58,519 nt of DNA from Candidatus Omnitrophota bacterium. GTDB taxonomy: Bacteria; Omnitrophota; Gorgyraeia; Zapsychrales; Zapsychraceae. The DNA lies in contig JANQMA010000011.1 in the NCBI GenBank assembly GCA_028280285.1, positions 1 to 58,519 on the forward strand, given 5' to 3'. The notes under the pieces were generated by a model. It saw nothing but the letters and a program-made list of their open reading frames with translations. It did not search any database and was not told the DNA's origin. Shown here piece after piece: positions 8,953 through 17,065 of the stretch (positions within the stretch are counted from its first letter, which is position 1; every line of letters starts with the position of its first letter). The translations under genes were made by a program, and so were the position numbers.

Positions 8953-9010
8953 CTTGGGGACACTCTCAAAATGGGCGCTTTAAATGCGCCCCGTTTGAGG
9001 GTGTCCCCAG
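8953..9010. repeat. GGGGACAC-type hairpin directly after plsY
   Basis: GGGGACAC (8956-8963) pairs with GTGTCCCC (9001-9008), extending to a 23-bp stem with three imperfect positions and a seven-base loop. It begins two bases past the plsY stop and is followed, reading the minus strand, by a U-rich stretch, so it may also terminate plsY. It shares its outer GGGGACAC with the repeats at 18166, 23896 and 51478 but not their inner arm sequence. Confidence 0.8.
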
Positions 9011-9011
9011 A

Positions 9012-9632
9012 TTATTGTCTTTTCTTATATAACGGAACCCGCGGCTCCTGGCCGTTTAAAAGACGCTTGATATTCGGCCTGTGGCGAAAGACGACAAAGA
9101 CACAAATAAGCACCCCGCAGCCAACCAACTCAAGGGGCTGATCGGTCAGAACCATTGCCACAGGAAGGAAAACCGCTGCAACAATTGAAGATAGCGACAC
9201 AATGGTCGATATGAGAAAACAGGCGATCCAGACCAAAAGGGTCAGCCCGACCACAAGCTGTAGAGACTCTATTTGGAGCATAAATCCGATCAGAACCCCA
9301 AGGCTTGTGGCAATGCCCTTACCACCTTTAAATTGGAGGAAAACGGTCCAATTATGCCCACAGACCGCAGCCACACCCAGCAAAATTAACTGCATATTGC
9401 TGCCAAGCCCAAGCAGATTGGAAAGTCCCCAAACCGCGATAACCCCTTTGAGGATGTCCAAAAACAGCACAATAAACCCCGGCCCCTTGCCCAGAACGCG
9501 GAAGACATTGGTGGCCCCGACATTACCGGAACCATGCTCACGGATATCAATCCCCTTAAGCTGCCTGCCAAAAATATAGGCTGTTGGGATCGAGCCGATG
9601 AGATAACTGATAAGAATACCTAAAAAAATCAT
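9012..9632 (-). CDS. plsY: Glycerol-3-phosphate acyltransferase PlsY
   Basis: 206 residues, typical length. PlsY is a five-helix inner-membrane enzyme that transfers the acyl group of acyl-phosphate to glycerol-3-phosphate, the first step of phospholipid synthesis in most bacteria. The family motifs are present: GSGNVGATNVFRVLGKGPG after the first membrane segment, GHNWTVFLQFKGGKGIATSLG in the middle, and FRHRPNIKRLL near the C-terminus. It starts only 6 bases after the RelE-type toxin stop, so it probably shares the toxin-antitoxin promoter. plsX is not in the window. Confidence 0.97.
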   Translation of the reverse strand: MIFLGILISYLIGSIPTAYIFGRQLKGIDIREHGSGNVGATNVFRVLGKGPGFIVLFLDILKGVIAVWGLSNLLGLGSNMQLILLGVAAVCGHNWTVFLQFKGGKGIATSLGVLIGFMLQIESLQLVVGLTLLVWIACFLISTIVSLSSIVAAVFLPVAMVLTDQPLELVGCGVLICVFVVFRHRPNIKRLLNGQEPRVPLYKKRQ

Positions 9633-9638
9633 TGTGAA

Positions 9639-9908
9639 CTAACCTAAACTCCTATAGGAAGATCTGCGGTGTTTGACCGCAACAATAATGACAATAACCT
9701 GATCATCAATAACCTGATAAATAATACGATAATTACCGCTGCGTATCCGGTAAAGATTTTTAAAACCTTGTAATTTTTTGCATCCCGAGGCCCTGGGGTC
9801 CTCGCCGAGTAAATCGATTTTGCGTTTGATCTTTATTAAATATTTTTGGGGAATTTTGGTTAAATCCTGCTTAGCACGTTTTTCGAAAACAACCTTATAC
9901 ACACTCAC
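9639..9908 (-). CDS. RelE/ParE-family toxin
   Basis: 89 residues with the classic RelE-type fold signature: YKVVFEKRAKQDLTKIP at the N-terminus, DPRASGCKKLQGFKNLYRIR in the middle, and GNYRIIYQVIDDQVIVIIV near the C-terminus, ending in basic residues (KHRRSSYR). RelE toxins cleave mRNA on the ribosome; ParE relatives instead target gyrase, and sequence alone does not decide between them. The start overlaps the antitoxin stop by four bases. The next gene downstream, six bases away, is plsY. Confidence 0.9.
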   Translation of the reverse strand: MSVYKVVFEKRAKQDLTKIPQKYLIKIKRKIDLLGEDPRASGCKKLQGFKNLYRIRSGNYRIIYQVIDDQVIVIIVAVKHRRSSYRSLG

Positions 9909-10153
9909 CCCTTCAATTTCTTCTTAAAAAACAGCTCCATCTCCTTTTCATCAACAAGTTCCATATTTTTAAGTCTTTCTTCTGCCAAAGCACGATCCTC
10001 TATATCTTCCATAATTTCAAGCAACCGTTCTTTAATAGCTTCCTCAACAAAAAATTTACGTGAAACACCATTTTTCTGACAATACAAATCTAAACTTTTT
10101 TTAATTTTGTCCGAGATACGGACTCCCAATAACACATCTTTCGGTTTAATCAT
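9905..10153 (-). CDS. Antitoxin of the RelE-type pair (ribbon-helix-helix-like)
   Basis: 82 residues from the ATG at 10153, preceded by GGAGGG; an in-frame TTG 12 bases upstream is less likely. The N-terminus KDVLLGVRISDKIKKSLDLY followed by KNGVSRKFFVEEAIKERL fits a ribbon-helix-helix DNA-binding domain. The C-terminal acidic/basic helix probably wraps the toxin. The four-base overlap with the toxin gene and a palindromic operator over its own promoter indicate autoregulation, as in most type II systems. Confidence 0.85.
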   Translation of the reverse strand: MIKPKDVLLGVRISDKIKKSLDLYCQKNGVSRKFFVEEAIKERLLEIMEDIEDRALAEERLKNMELVDEKEMELFFKKKLKG

Positions 10154-10184
10154 GCTTCCCTCCAATGTTATCTAATACAATCAA

Positions 10185-10213
10185 ATGATAACATATGATA
10201 TCACATTAGACAA
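10185..10213 (-). promoter_or_regulatory. Promoter of the toxin-antitoxin (and probably plsY) operon
   Basis: Minus-strand TTGTCT (10208-10213) and TATCAT (10185-10190) are 17 bases apart, about 25-30 bases upstream of the antitoxin ATG. Confidence 0.55.
10186..10203. promoter_or_regulatory. Palindromic operator over the toxin-antitoxin promoter
   Basis: TGATAACATATGATATCA is symmetric at 16 of 18 positions and covers the -10 element and spacer of the promoter. A further ATGTTATC/GATAACAT inverted pair (10165-10172 and 10187-10194) overlaps it. This is the expected position for binding by the ribbon-helix-helix antitoxin. Inference from position and symmetry. Confidence 0.55.
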
Positions 10214-10365
10214 ATTATATTATTAATCCTTTAACTCCAACACCTCGACACCTAAATGCCAAACACACCTTTCTTATTAAATCCCCTGATGGCAACACAA
10301 CCGCATTTATCTATTGAGTCACGTAATCCTTCCATTTTTCAGTAACCCATGGCATACTAAAATAC

Positions 10366-10677
10366 ATGAAAAAGGCTCTAATTATAATCTGTGTATTATC
10401 TCTATTTCTCACAGGGTGCACTTCCTTAAATCGTTTTGCAGATAAAAACAAAGAGTACTTCTCAAGCACAACATATCCTGCAACAAAAGTAGACTTAAGC
10501 TTGATAAAAGATACGGAATTCCCTCTTAATATCGTTGAGGATTACGGAGCTTTTGCATTGTTTCGACCTGTAAGATTTGTATTTGGTTTGATAAACCTGC
10601 CTCTGTCCGTGTTACTTGACACAATATTTTTACCAAGTGACATAAAAAATATTGAACCTAGCGAAGTTGAACAATAA
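10366..10677 (+). CDS. YceK/YidQ-family lipoprotein
   Basis: 103 residues and the only plus-strand gene in the window. The signal peptide ends in the lipobox LTGC (Cys 18). The mature part has the family pattern: YPATKVDLSLI, then a C-terminal LPLSVLLDTIFLPSDI. YceK-like proteins are small outer-membrane lipoproteins of unknown function. No ribosome site is visible; the ATG is only a few bases beyond a CATACT sequence, so a leaderless message is possible. It points towards the minus-strand nucleotidyltransferase module, suggesting this zone was assembled separately from its neighbours. Confidence 0.85.
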   Translation: MKKALIIICVLSLFLTGCTSLNRFADKNKEYFSSTTYPATKVDLSLIKDTEFPLNIVEDYGAFALFRPVRFVFGLINLPLSVLLDTIFLPSDIKNIEPSEVEQ

Positions 10678-10695
10678 CGTTTAATTTATCCACAT

Positions 10696-10791
10696 TAGTC
10701 TTTTAACTCTAAAAGCTCAACACCGGTGACTGGGTCATGGGTTAGGTGCGGGGCGAAGCGCTGGCCCGTTTCGGGGTTATATTTAACGGAC
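10696..10791 (-). pseudogene. Duplicated 3' fragment of the lipoprotein gene at 11563-11916
   Basis: These 96 bases match 11563-11659 closely, including the segment encoding SVKYNPETGQRFAPHLT and the terminal TAA. One G is missing here (GG instead of GGG around 10740), which shifts the frame, and there is no start codon. It begins five bases after the stop of the 52-residue gene. With the intact copy it forms direct repeats bracketing the nucleotidyltransferase module. Confidence 0.85.
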
Positions 10792-10795
10792 TCAG

Positions 10796-10954
10796 CTACT
10801 TCTTCTGTGTTTTCTTTGCTGCGCCTCTTTTATAAAACAAACGCATTTCTTCTAACCACTGCATTTTTTTAAGTGGTGAGGTTTTATACCAACGAATGCG
10901 CATTTCATCAGTGACATTAGAATAATAACGTCCTTTTTTCTTTAATTTAATCAT
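10796..10954 (-). CDS. 52-residue basic protein paired with the nucleotidyltransferase
   Basis: It begins MIKLKKKGRYYSNVTDEM and continues with RWYKTSPLKKMQWLEEMRL before a lysine-rich tail. It is strongly basic, probably two helices, with no membrane segment. The ATG lies within the last codons of the nucleotidyltransferase gene (8-base overlap), the arrangement expected for translationally coupled partners such as toxin-antitoxin or complex subunits. I do not recognise a named family. The last codons may run into lipoprotein-derived sequence of the adjacent fragment. Confidence 0.7.
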   Translation of the reverse strand: MIKLKKKGRYYSNVTDEMRIRWYKTSPLKKMQWLEEMRLFYKRGAAKKTQKK

Positions 10955-11438
10955 CGTTTAACTCCTTCACACGCCTTAATTCGTCCAAATCAATCAGGTC
11001 CTGCGGCCGTCCTGCTTTTTTCTTTAACTTAACTAGTTGTTCAAAAGCAATAACCGGCACTTTAATTCCGGAAATTTTAAAAATCTTTTTCTCAACATGC
11101 GCATAATTCATTAATTGACCAATAGAAACATCAACCATTTTATAATTATCCTTTTTATGGTAAAAAGACAACACTTTCATATTCTTATCCTTAATCCACG
11201 TCTTGCGAATTTTCGGATCTGTAAACTCTTCAAGAGTCACAGGAACTTTAGGAGAATAACCTAGATCTGTAATTGCCTTAAAGAATTTTGTAATATTCTT
11301 GGACTCTAAATCAATCATAATATCAATATCCATCGTGCTACGATGGATACCATAGAGAATGGCCGCGACACCGCCAAAAACAACATAATCTACTCTTGCA
11401 CGATTAAGCGCTCTTAAAACGTCTTCATAATAAAACAT
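10947..11438 (-). CDS. MNT/AbiEii-type nucleotidyltransferase
   Basis: 163 residues from the ATG at 11438, chosen because AGGAAGG immediately precedes it; a longer in-frame ATG at 11459 lacks a ribosome site. The minimal nucleotidyltransferase core is intact: FGGVAAILYGIHRSTMDIDI carries the GG and DxD motif, and VDVSIGQL supplies a plausible third acidic residue. AbiEii/MenT-type members act as toxins by adding nucleotides to tRNA; others are housekeeping or paired antitoxins. It is followed with overlap by a 52-residue basic protein, and the pair is bracketed by direct repeats of a lipoprotein 3' end, which suggests a small inserted module. Confidence 0.82.
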   Translation of the reverse strand: MFYYEDVLRALNRARVDYVVFGGVAAILYGIHRSTMDIDIMIDLESKNITKFFKAITDLGYSPKVPVTLEEFTDPKIRKTWIKDKNMKVLSFYHKKDNYKMVDVSIGQLMNYAHVEKKIFKISGIKVPVIAFEQLVKLKKKAGRPQDLIDLDELRRVKELNDD

Positions 11439-11562
11439 AACCTTCCTGTCCAATCTCATCTAAAACAAAATTTATCCGTAAGATTAATTATATATAACTG
11501 ACTCTAACAACGCAACGGTGAATGCTGTAAAAAAGGATCAAGATACAAAATAAATGTATTAT

Positions 11563-11916
11563 TTAATCTTTTAATTCCAATAGTTCGACGCCGGTGACTG
11601 GGTCATGGGTTAGGTGCGGGGCGAAACGCTGGCCTGTTTCGGGGTTATATTTAACGGACGGCGTATCACTGGTGTACGTTTCTGAAATAGACTGAATGGC
11701 CGATTGGGCCTCCGGATCATTTTGAATCTGATCCGTTAAGTCGGCGACTTCTTCCTCTGTTAGCTGTTCACCGCTAATCGCACCGGCGACTGAGCCAATC
11801 GCCCGCTTTAAATCCTCCGTTGTTTCACCTTCATTAAGCGACGGACGCACTGTCTGGCAACCCTGCGCCTGGAGACAGATTAGCAAAATGAGAAATGGAA
11901 ATAAAAGTCGATTCAT
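11563..11916 (-). CDS. Small lipoprotein of unknown function
   Basis: 117 residues from the ATG at 11916; the frame is open to a TTG nine bases upstream, and no strong ribosome site is seen for either. The signal peptide ends AQGC with the lipid-modified cysteine at residue 20. The mature part is acidic and probably helical (LTEEEVADLTDQI), with a C-terminal VKYNPETGQRFAPHLT-type segment. No known family recognised. Its last 96 bases are duplicated, with a frameshift, at 10696-10791. Confidence 0.75.
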   Translation of the reverse strand: MNRLLFPFLILLICLQAQGCQTVRPSLNEGETTEDLKRAIGSVAGAISGEQLTEEEVADLTDQIQNDPEAQSAIQSISETYTSDTPSVKYNPETGQRFAPHLTHDPVTGVELLELKD

Positions 11917-11936
11917 GGAATACAATACTGCAATGT

Positions 11937-12083
11937 AAGTGATAAAGTGATAGTAGCGATAGAGTGATAATAAAAAGATAAAAAATTTTGAAGATGATCA
12001 AAAAATATTAAATGATTTGATAGAAAACACTTCCATTAATTCAGTATTTCTATCACTTTACCACTATTATCACTCTATCACTT
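11937..12083. repeat. Word-hairpin W2 downstream of lepB
   Basis: The left arm (11937-11969) and right arm (12051-12083) pair at 28 of 33 positions around an AT-rich loop of 81 bases. Each arm is an array of the word GTGATARA (for example GTGATAAAGTGATAG). It lies 16 bases beyond the lepB stop. Confidence 0.8.
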
Positions 12084-12099
12084 TTTATCCCTTTTCCTA

Positions 12100-12687
12100 T
12101 TACTTAAGAAACCGAACCCGGTCAACCGGCCAGTAGATAAATTCAGCTTTACCGATAACATTCTCTTCGGGCACAAATCCCCAAAAACGGCTGTCTGAGC
12201 TGGCTGCACTGTTGTCCCCTAAAACAAACACATGGCCTTCAGGCACAACCACCTTTTGATGAAATTGTCCGTATTGCCCTTTATTGTAATAGTAGATATT
12301 TTTGATAATCTGCTCTTCGATCAGCTCACCCTCAACATAAACGTCGCCGCGTTTGATTTCGACCGTCTCGCCACCAAAGGCAATAAGACGTTTGATGAAA
12401 TCCTTCTTAGGCTTGCCCGGATAAACAAAAACAATGATATCCCCCCGCTGAGGCTGTGAGAATCCAGGTAATCTTTTTTTGGTGAAGGGCACTTTGGCGC
12501 CATAGCGGAGTTTGTTGACCATAAGCCGGTCTTTGACAAGCAGCGTCGGGATCATTGATCCGCTGGGGATTTTAAAGGCTTGAATAAAAAAGGTGCGGAT
12601 AAACATCGCCAGCACAAAGGCGATAATAATGGACTCGATCCATTCCCGTGCGGCCGAACCTCGATTGTTTTTCCGTCGTATAAACAT
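12100..12687 (-). CDS. lepB: Signal peptidase I
   Basis: 195 residues, typical of short LepB proteins with a single N-terminal membrane anchor (residues 16-36). The catalytic serine is in KIPSGSMIPTL (Ser 44), the general-base lysine in KKDFIKRLIAFGGE, and the C-terminal box GDNSAASSDSRFWGFV is intact. It removes signal peptides from exported proteins. The ATG follows the lepA stop by one base, the classical lepA-lepB operon order. It is the last gene of the large cluster running from yebC; the word-hairpin W2 follows. Confidence 0.97.
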   Translation of the reverse strand: MFIRRKNNRGSAAREWIESIIIAFVLAMFIRTFFIQAFKIPSGSMIPTLLVKDRLMVNKLRYGAKVPFTKKRLPGFSQPQRGDIIVFVYPGKPKKDFIKRLIAFGGETVEIKRGDVYVEGELIEEQIIKNIYYYNKGQYGQFHQKVVVPEGHVFVLGDNSAASSDSRFWGFVPEENVIGKAEFIYWPVDRVRFLK

Positions 12688-12688
12688 A

Positions 12689-14479
12689 TTATAACTTTAA
12701 TGCCGCGGTAAACGCTTCTTGCGGAATCTCCACATTACCCAGCTGTTTCATCTTCTTTTTGCCCTGCTTTTGCTTCTCCCAGAGCTTTTTCTTACGCGTG
12801 ATGTCGCCCCCATAACATTTCGCCGTGACATTTTTACCTGCCGCCTTGACCCTGGCGCTGGAGATGATACGCCCGTCGCAGGAGGCCTGCACACGCACTT
12901 CAAAAAGCTGTTGCGGAATAAGTTCCTTGAGTTTGGTGACAAGGGCCAGGCCCTTTTCGTAAGAACGGTCTTTATGAACAAGAAACGAAAACGCGTCACA
13001 AATTTTATCGTTAATCAGTATATCCAACTTGGCCACCTTTGTCGGCAAAAATCCTTTAAATTTATAGTCCACCGAACCGTATCCGCGCGTGATGGATTTA
13101 ACCATATCGTTAAAATCAACGATGACCTCGGAGAGCGGAATATCAAAAATGATTTTCATGCGATCCGAGACATATTCGCTTGAAACAAACACGCCCCGTT
13201 TGCGTTTGGACAACTCCATCACCCCGTCCATATGCTCAACCGGTGTCATCACCGTAACCGTCAAATAAGGCTCTTGCGCTTCGGCAATATTGGATAGGTC
13301 CGGCAATTCGTTGGGGCTATCGATATCTTTTGTTTCGCCGTCTTTAGTTTGAATACGAAACTGAACATTCGGCGTTGTTAAAACAAGATTAAGATCGTAT
13401 TCGCGCTCCAGACGCTCTTGCACAACCTCCATGTGAAGCAGACCTAAAAATCCGCATCTAAATCCATGACCAAATGATTGGGATGTCTCCGGTTCAAACA
13501 CAAGACTCGGATCACTTAAACGCAACTTCTCAATCGCTTCACGCAAAGGCATATAATCTTTGGAATTAACCGGAAAGACACCGCTAAAGACAAGCGGATT
13601 AAGCTGCCGGTATCCTTCCAAAGGCTCGGCGCAGGGACTCGCCGCATCTGTAATCGTATCTCCGACCCGCACATCGCGCGGCTCATGAATATTGCATGTA
13701 ATATACCCTACATTGCCCGTAGCTAATTCTTTACCTTTAGTCATCTCAGGCCGGAAAACACCAATCTCTTCGACCGTGAGTGTTTTATCCATATGCATCA
13801 TTGTAATCTTCATGCCTTCTTTTAAAACCCCATCGAGCACACGCACATAAATGATAATGCCTTTATAAATATCATATTTCATGTCAAAAATCAGTGCTTT
13901 AAGCGGCGCCGAAGGATCACCGTCCGGCGGCGGAATAAAAGCGACAATCTTTTCAAAGAGCTCCTTAATCCCCATCCCTTCTTTAGCCGAAACCAAGCAC
14001 ATATCTTTATCATCAAAATTGAATACCTCCATGAGCTGCAGCTGCGCGTGTTCAATATCGATATTGGCAATGTCAATTTTATTGAGAACAGGGAGTATTT
14101 CGAGATTATTATCGATGGCTAAATAATAATTGGCGACCGTCTGCGACTCAACGCCTTGCGATGCATCGGCCACCAAAAGCGCGCCTTCACAGGCACGGAG
14201 TGACTTCTCAACCTCATAGGAAAAATCGACATGCCCCGGCGTATCGATCAGATTAAATGTGTATTCTTTGCCATTATCGGCTTTGTAGTTGAGGCTGACA
14301 GCAGATGCCTTGATGGTGATCCCGCGCTCGCGCTCCAAATCCATATCATCGAGCAGCTGATTTTTAAATTTACGCTCATCAATAGCACCGGTAAATAAAA
14401 GCAACCGGTCGGCCAAGGTGGATTTGCCATGATCGATGTGCGCAATAATGGAGAAGTTACGGATAAGACTTTGATCCAT
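12689..14479 (-). CDS. lepA: Elongation factor 4 (LepA), back-translocating GTPase
   Basis: 596 residues, full length. G1 is AHIDHGKSTLADRL, G2 region RERGITIKAS, G3 DTPGHVDF and G4 NKIDI. EF-G-like domains II, III and V follow, then the LepA-specific C-terminal domain with VRVQASCDGRIISSARVKA and KCYGGDITRKKKL. EF4 binds the ribosome under stress and can reverse translocation. Three bases separate it from cmk upstream. Confidence 0.98.
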   Translation of the reverse strand: MDQSLIRNFSIIAHIDHGKSTLADRLLLFTGAIDERKFKNQLLDDMDLERERGITIKASAVSLNYKADNGKEYTFNLIDTPGHVDFSYEVEKSLRACEGALLVADASQGVESQTVANYYLAIDNNLEILPVLNKIDIANIDIEHAQLQLMEVFNFDDKDMCLVSAKEGMGIKELFEKIVAFIPPPDGDPSAPLKALIFDMKYDIYKGIIIYVRVLDGVLKEGMKITMMHMDKTLTVEEIGVFRPEMTKGKELATGNVGYITCNIHEPRDVRVGDTITDAASPCAEPLEGYRQLNPLVFSGVFPVNSKDYMPLREAIEKLRLSDPSLVFEPETSQSFGHGFRCGFLGLLHMEVVQERLEREYDLNLVLTTPNVQFRIQTKDGETKDIDSPNELPDLSNIAEAQEPYLTVTVMTPVEHMDGVMELSKRKRGVFVSSEYVSDRMKIIFDIPLSEVIVDFNDMVKSITRGYGSVDYKFKGFLPTKVAKLDILINDKICDAFSFLVHKDRSYEKGLALVTKLKELIPQQLFEVRVQASCDGRIISSARVKAAGKNVTAKCYGGDITRKKKLWEKQKQGKKKMKQLGNVEIPQEAFTAALKL

Positions 14480-14482
14480 TGT

Positions 14483-15160
14483 TTAGTTCTTATTCATGAT
14501 TTTACAGATTTCGTCGACGGTTTGTTCGATGGAAAGATGGGTCGAATCGATGACAATCGCATCGTCGGCCTGTTTAAGCGGGCTTGCTTTGCGGGTGGAA
14601 TCATTATGATCGCGGGCTTCGATAGTTTTTTTAAGCTCTTGCTCATCTACCTCTTTACCGGCCGCCTTTAAATCTCTTAACCGTCTTCGTGTTCTTTCAT
14701 TCACATCGGCATCAAGATAAAACTTATATGTCGCATTGGGAAAAACAACCGTGCCGGCGTCCCTTCCTTCAATGACAACATTGTCGGCCTCACCCATTTT
14801 TCTTTGCCAGCCGACAAGCACTTCGCGTACACCCGGTATCTTAGCAATGTCCGACGCATCCGCCGTTACCTCCGGCACACGTATGGCTTTACTGACATCT
14901 TCCCCATCTAAATACACCGTTACTTCGCCATCAACATAATTGAGCTTAACCTCGCTATTTTTCGTAAGATTGATCACCGCGCCTTGATCATCGAGAGAAA
15001 GGGATTGACGCTGAGCCTTCAATGCAACCGAGCGGTACATTGCGCCTGTATCGATATACGTGTACCCGAGCCTGGTGGCAAGCCCCTGGGAGACGGTGCT
15101 TTTCCCGGCGCCGGCAGGCCCGTCAATCGTGATTATGCATGGATTATTTGACAAACTCAT
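14483..15160 (-). CDS. cmk: Cytidylate kinase
   Basis: 225 residues. P-loop GPAGAGKSTVSQGLA near residue 14, then YIDTGAMYRSVA, VIEGRDAGTVVFP and the LID region RTRRRLRDLK. It phosphorylates CMP/dCMP to the diphosphates. The start overlaps the end of tyrA by 17 bases, so translation is probably coupled. In many bacteria aroA separates tyrA and cmk; it is absent here. Confidence 0.97.
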   Translation of the reverse strand: MSLSNNPCIITIDGPAGAGKSTVSQGLATRLGYTYIDTGAMYRSVALKAQRQSLSLDDQGAVINLTKNSEVKLNYVDGEVTVYLDGEDVSKAIRVPEVTADASDIAKIPGVREVLVGWQRKMGEADNVVIEGRDAGTVVFPNATYKFYLDADVNERTRRRLRDLKAAGKEVDEQELKKTIEARDHNDSTRKASPLKQADDAIVIDSTHLSIEQTVDEICKIMNKN

Positions 15161-16001
15161 CGCGCTTTTTCTGAGCTTTCGTAAAATGTTCGATCAGGCT
15201 TTTGCGGTCGGATTCAACAATCACATGACGAAGCCGCGCTAAATTTTCGACATACGTGTCCAATGATTTGATAATATTTTTGGCATTGGACATGCAGATG
15301 TCATTCCACATCTGGGCTGATGAAGAAGCAATACGTGTTGTGTCGCGCAGACCTGTGGAAGCAAACTTTAAATGTTCTTGCGGCACTGTTTCCATTAAAC
15401 CGAATGCCAAAAGATGTGGCAGATGTGATGTGTAAGATAAAATCTCATCATGTTCCGCCGCTGTCATAATCGACACTTGAGCGCCGATCTTTGTCCAAAG
15501 TTTTTTGACTTTCTCCGTAGCACCGCGATGTGTTTTTTCTGTCGGTGTAATAATACAACGCCCACCGGCAAAAAGATCGGCCGTTGAATTCTCAGCGCCT
15601 TTTTTTTCAGAACCGACAAGCGGATGTGAACCGACAAATAAATTCGGCTGCTGAAGTGTCTTTTCGGCGTACTCGACAATCTCTGTCTTGGCACTGCCGA
15701 CATCGGTCACAATAGCACCTCTCTTTAAATACGGCGCTACTGTGCCGAGAAGTTTAATGATCGATTCGACTGGCGTAGCCATAACAACCAAATCGGAATT
15801 GCGCACACCTTTTTGAATATCGGTCTGCGCACTATCAATGGCCTTAACTTTTAAGGCTTCTTTGAGTGATTCTTGTCTGTGCGATAAGCCAACCACTTCC
15901 CGGGCCAGTTTATTTTTTTTGATTGCCATTCCAAGCGAGCCGCCCATAAGACCGACGCCGACAATGGTAACACGTTTGAATAATGTTGATCGTAATATCA
16001 T
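15144..16001 (-). CDS. tyrA: Prephenate dehydrogenase
   Basis: 285 residues. A Rossmann fold begins VTIVGVGLMGGSLGMAIKK. The substrate/active-site segment GSHPLVGSEKKGAENS and the SHLPHLLAF histidine motif of TyrA are present. It oxidatively decarboxylates prephenate to 4-hydroxyphenylpyruvate for tyrosine; arogenate use cannot be ruled out. There is no C-terminal ACT domain, so regulation may fall on AroF and PheA. It follows aroF by one base. Confidence 0.95.
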   Translation of the reverse strand: MILRSTLFKRVTIVGVGLMGGSLGMAIKKNKLAREVVGLSHRQESLKEALKVKAIDSAQTDIQKGVRNSDLVVMATPVESIIKLLGTVAPYLKRGAIVTDVGSAKTEIVEYAEKTLQQPNLFVGSHPLVGSEKKGAENSTADLFAGGRCIITPTEKTHRGATEKVKKLWTKIGAQVSIMTAAEHDEILSYTSHLPHLLAFGLMETVPQEHLKFASTGLRDTTRIASSSAQMWNDICMSNAKNIIKSLDTYVENLARLRHVIVESDRKSLIEHFTKAQKKRDEFVK

Positions 16002-16002
16002 A

Positions 16003-17019
16003 TTAAAGTTCCCTATCTACAGCTTGTGCTATTTTGCGTGTTTCATCCATGAGTTTGGTGAAATTAACCGGCAGAAGCGACTGTGCTCCGTCGCTGAAGG
16101 CCTCTTCCGGACGGTCATGCACTTCGATTTGAAGGCCGTCACATCCAGCCGCAATGCCTGCACGGGCACCGCTACTGACCAATCCCCATTTACCGGTCCC
16201 GTGACTTGGGTCAACGATAATCGGTAAATGCGATAAATATTTAATAATCGCAACCGCATTAATGTCGAGTGTATTTCTTGTCATTGTTTCATATGTTCTG
16301 ATACCGCGCTCACAGAACATAACATCAAAATTACCGTTCGCTAAAATGTATTCGGCCGACATAAGCCACTCTTTATACGTTGCACTGATCCCGCGCTTAA
16401 GCATAACCGGTGTTTTAACTTTCCCGACTTCCTTGAGAAGATTAAAATTTTGCATATTCCGCGCACCGATTTGAAGAATGTCAGCATATTTGCAGACAAG
16501 CTCCACATCACGCGGATCCATGACTTCCGTAATGGTCGCTAAACCATATTTTTTCCCAACGTCTTGAAGAATCTTCAAACCTTCTTCCCCCATTCCTTGA
16601 AAATCATACGGGGATGTGCGCGGTTTAAATGCCCCACCACGGAGAATAGTTGCCCCGGCGGCCTTCACTTCTTTGGCGATCGCTTCTAATTCATCACCAC
16701 CTTCAATCGAACAAGGGCCCGCCATGACATGCAGTTTTTTACCACCAATACTCACATCATCGGTGATTTTAATAACCGAATCTTCTTTTTTGAATTCACG
16801 CGACACCAGACGGTACGGGGCAAGCACAGGAATAACCTGCTCAACACCTGGAAAAACCTCCAGTGGTGTGACGCGCAATACATCTTCAGGCCCAATCAGA
16901 CCGATGACCGTACGCTCCACTCCGCGTGATATATTGGCCGAAAGTCCGAGTTTTTCAGCCTTTTCAATAATATGTTGAATTTGATCTTCGGTCGCCCCCG
17001 ACCTTAATACAATAATCAT
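16003..17019 (-). CDS. aroF: DAHP synthase, type I-beta with N-terminal ferredoxin-like domain
   Basis: 338 residues, the length of the Thermotoga-type enzyme. Residues 1-70 are the ferredoxin-like regulatory domain (MIIVLRSGATEDQIQHII). The TIM barrel carries VMAGPCSIEG (metal-binding cysteine), RGGAFKPRTSPYDFQG, and IVDPSHGTGK. It condenses phosphoenolpyruvate and erythrose-4-phosphate, the first step of the shikimate pathway. The N-terminal domain usually mediates tyrosine or phenylalanine inhibition. Lies between hisC and tyrA. Confidence 0.97.
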   Translation of the reverse strand: MIIVLRSGATEDQIQHIIEKAEKLGLSANISRGVERTVIGLIGPEDVLRVTPLEVFPGVEQVIPVLAPYRLVSREFKKEDSVIKITDDVSIGGKKLHVMAGPCSIEGGDELEAIAKEVKAAGATILRGGAFKPRTSPYDFQGMGEEGLKILQDVGKKYGLATITEVMDPRDVELVCKYADILQIGARNMQNFNLLKEVGKVKTPVMLKRGISATYKEWLMSAEYILANGNFDVMFCERGIRTYETMTRNTLDINAVAIIKYLSHLPIIVDPSHGTGKWGLVSSGARAGIAAGCDGLQIEVHDRPEEAFSDGAQSLLPVNFTKLMDETRKIAQAVDREL

Positions 17020-17065
17020 TTTTTCCTCCTAGATATGCACTATACGAACGCCATAAATGACATCC

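Noticed and set aside
12719-13183. 154-residue plus-strand open frame
   Set aside because: Antisense to lepA, which is conserved throughout.
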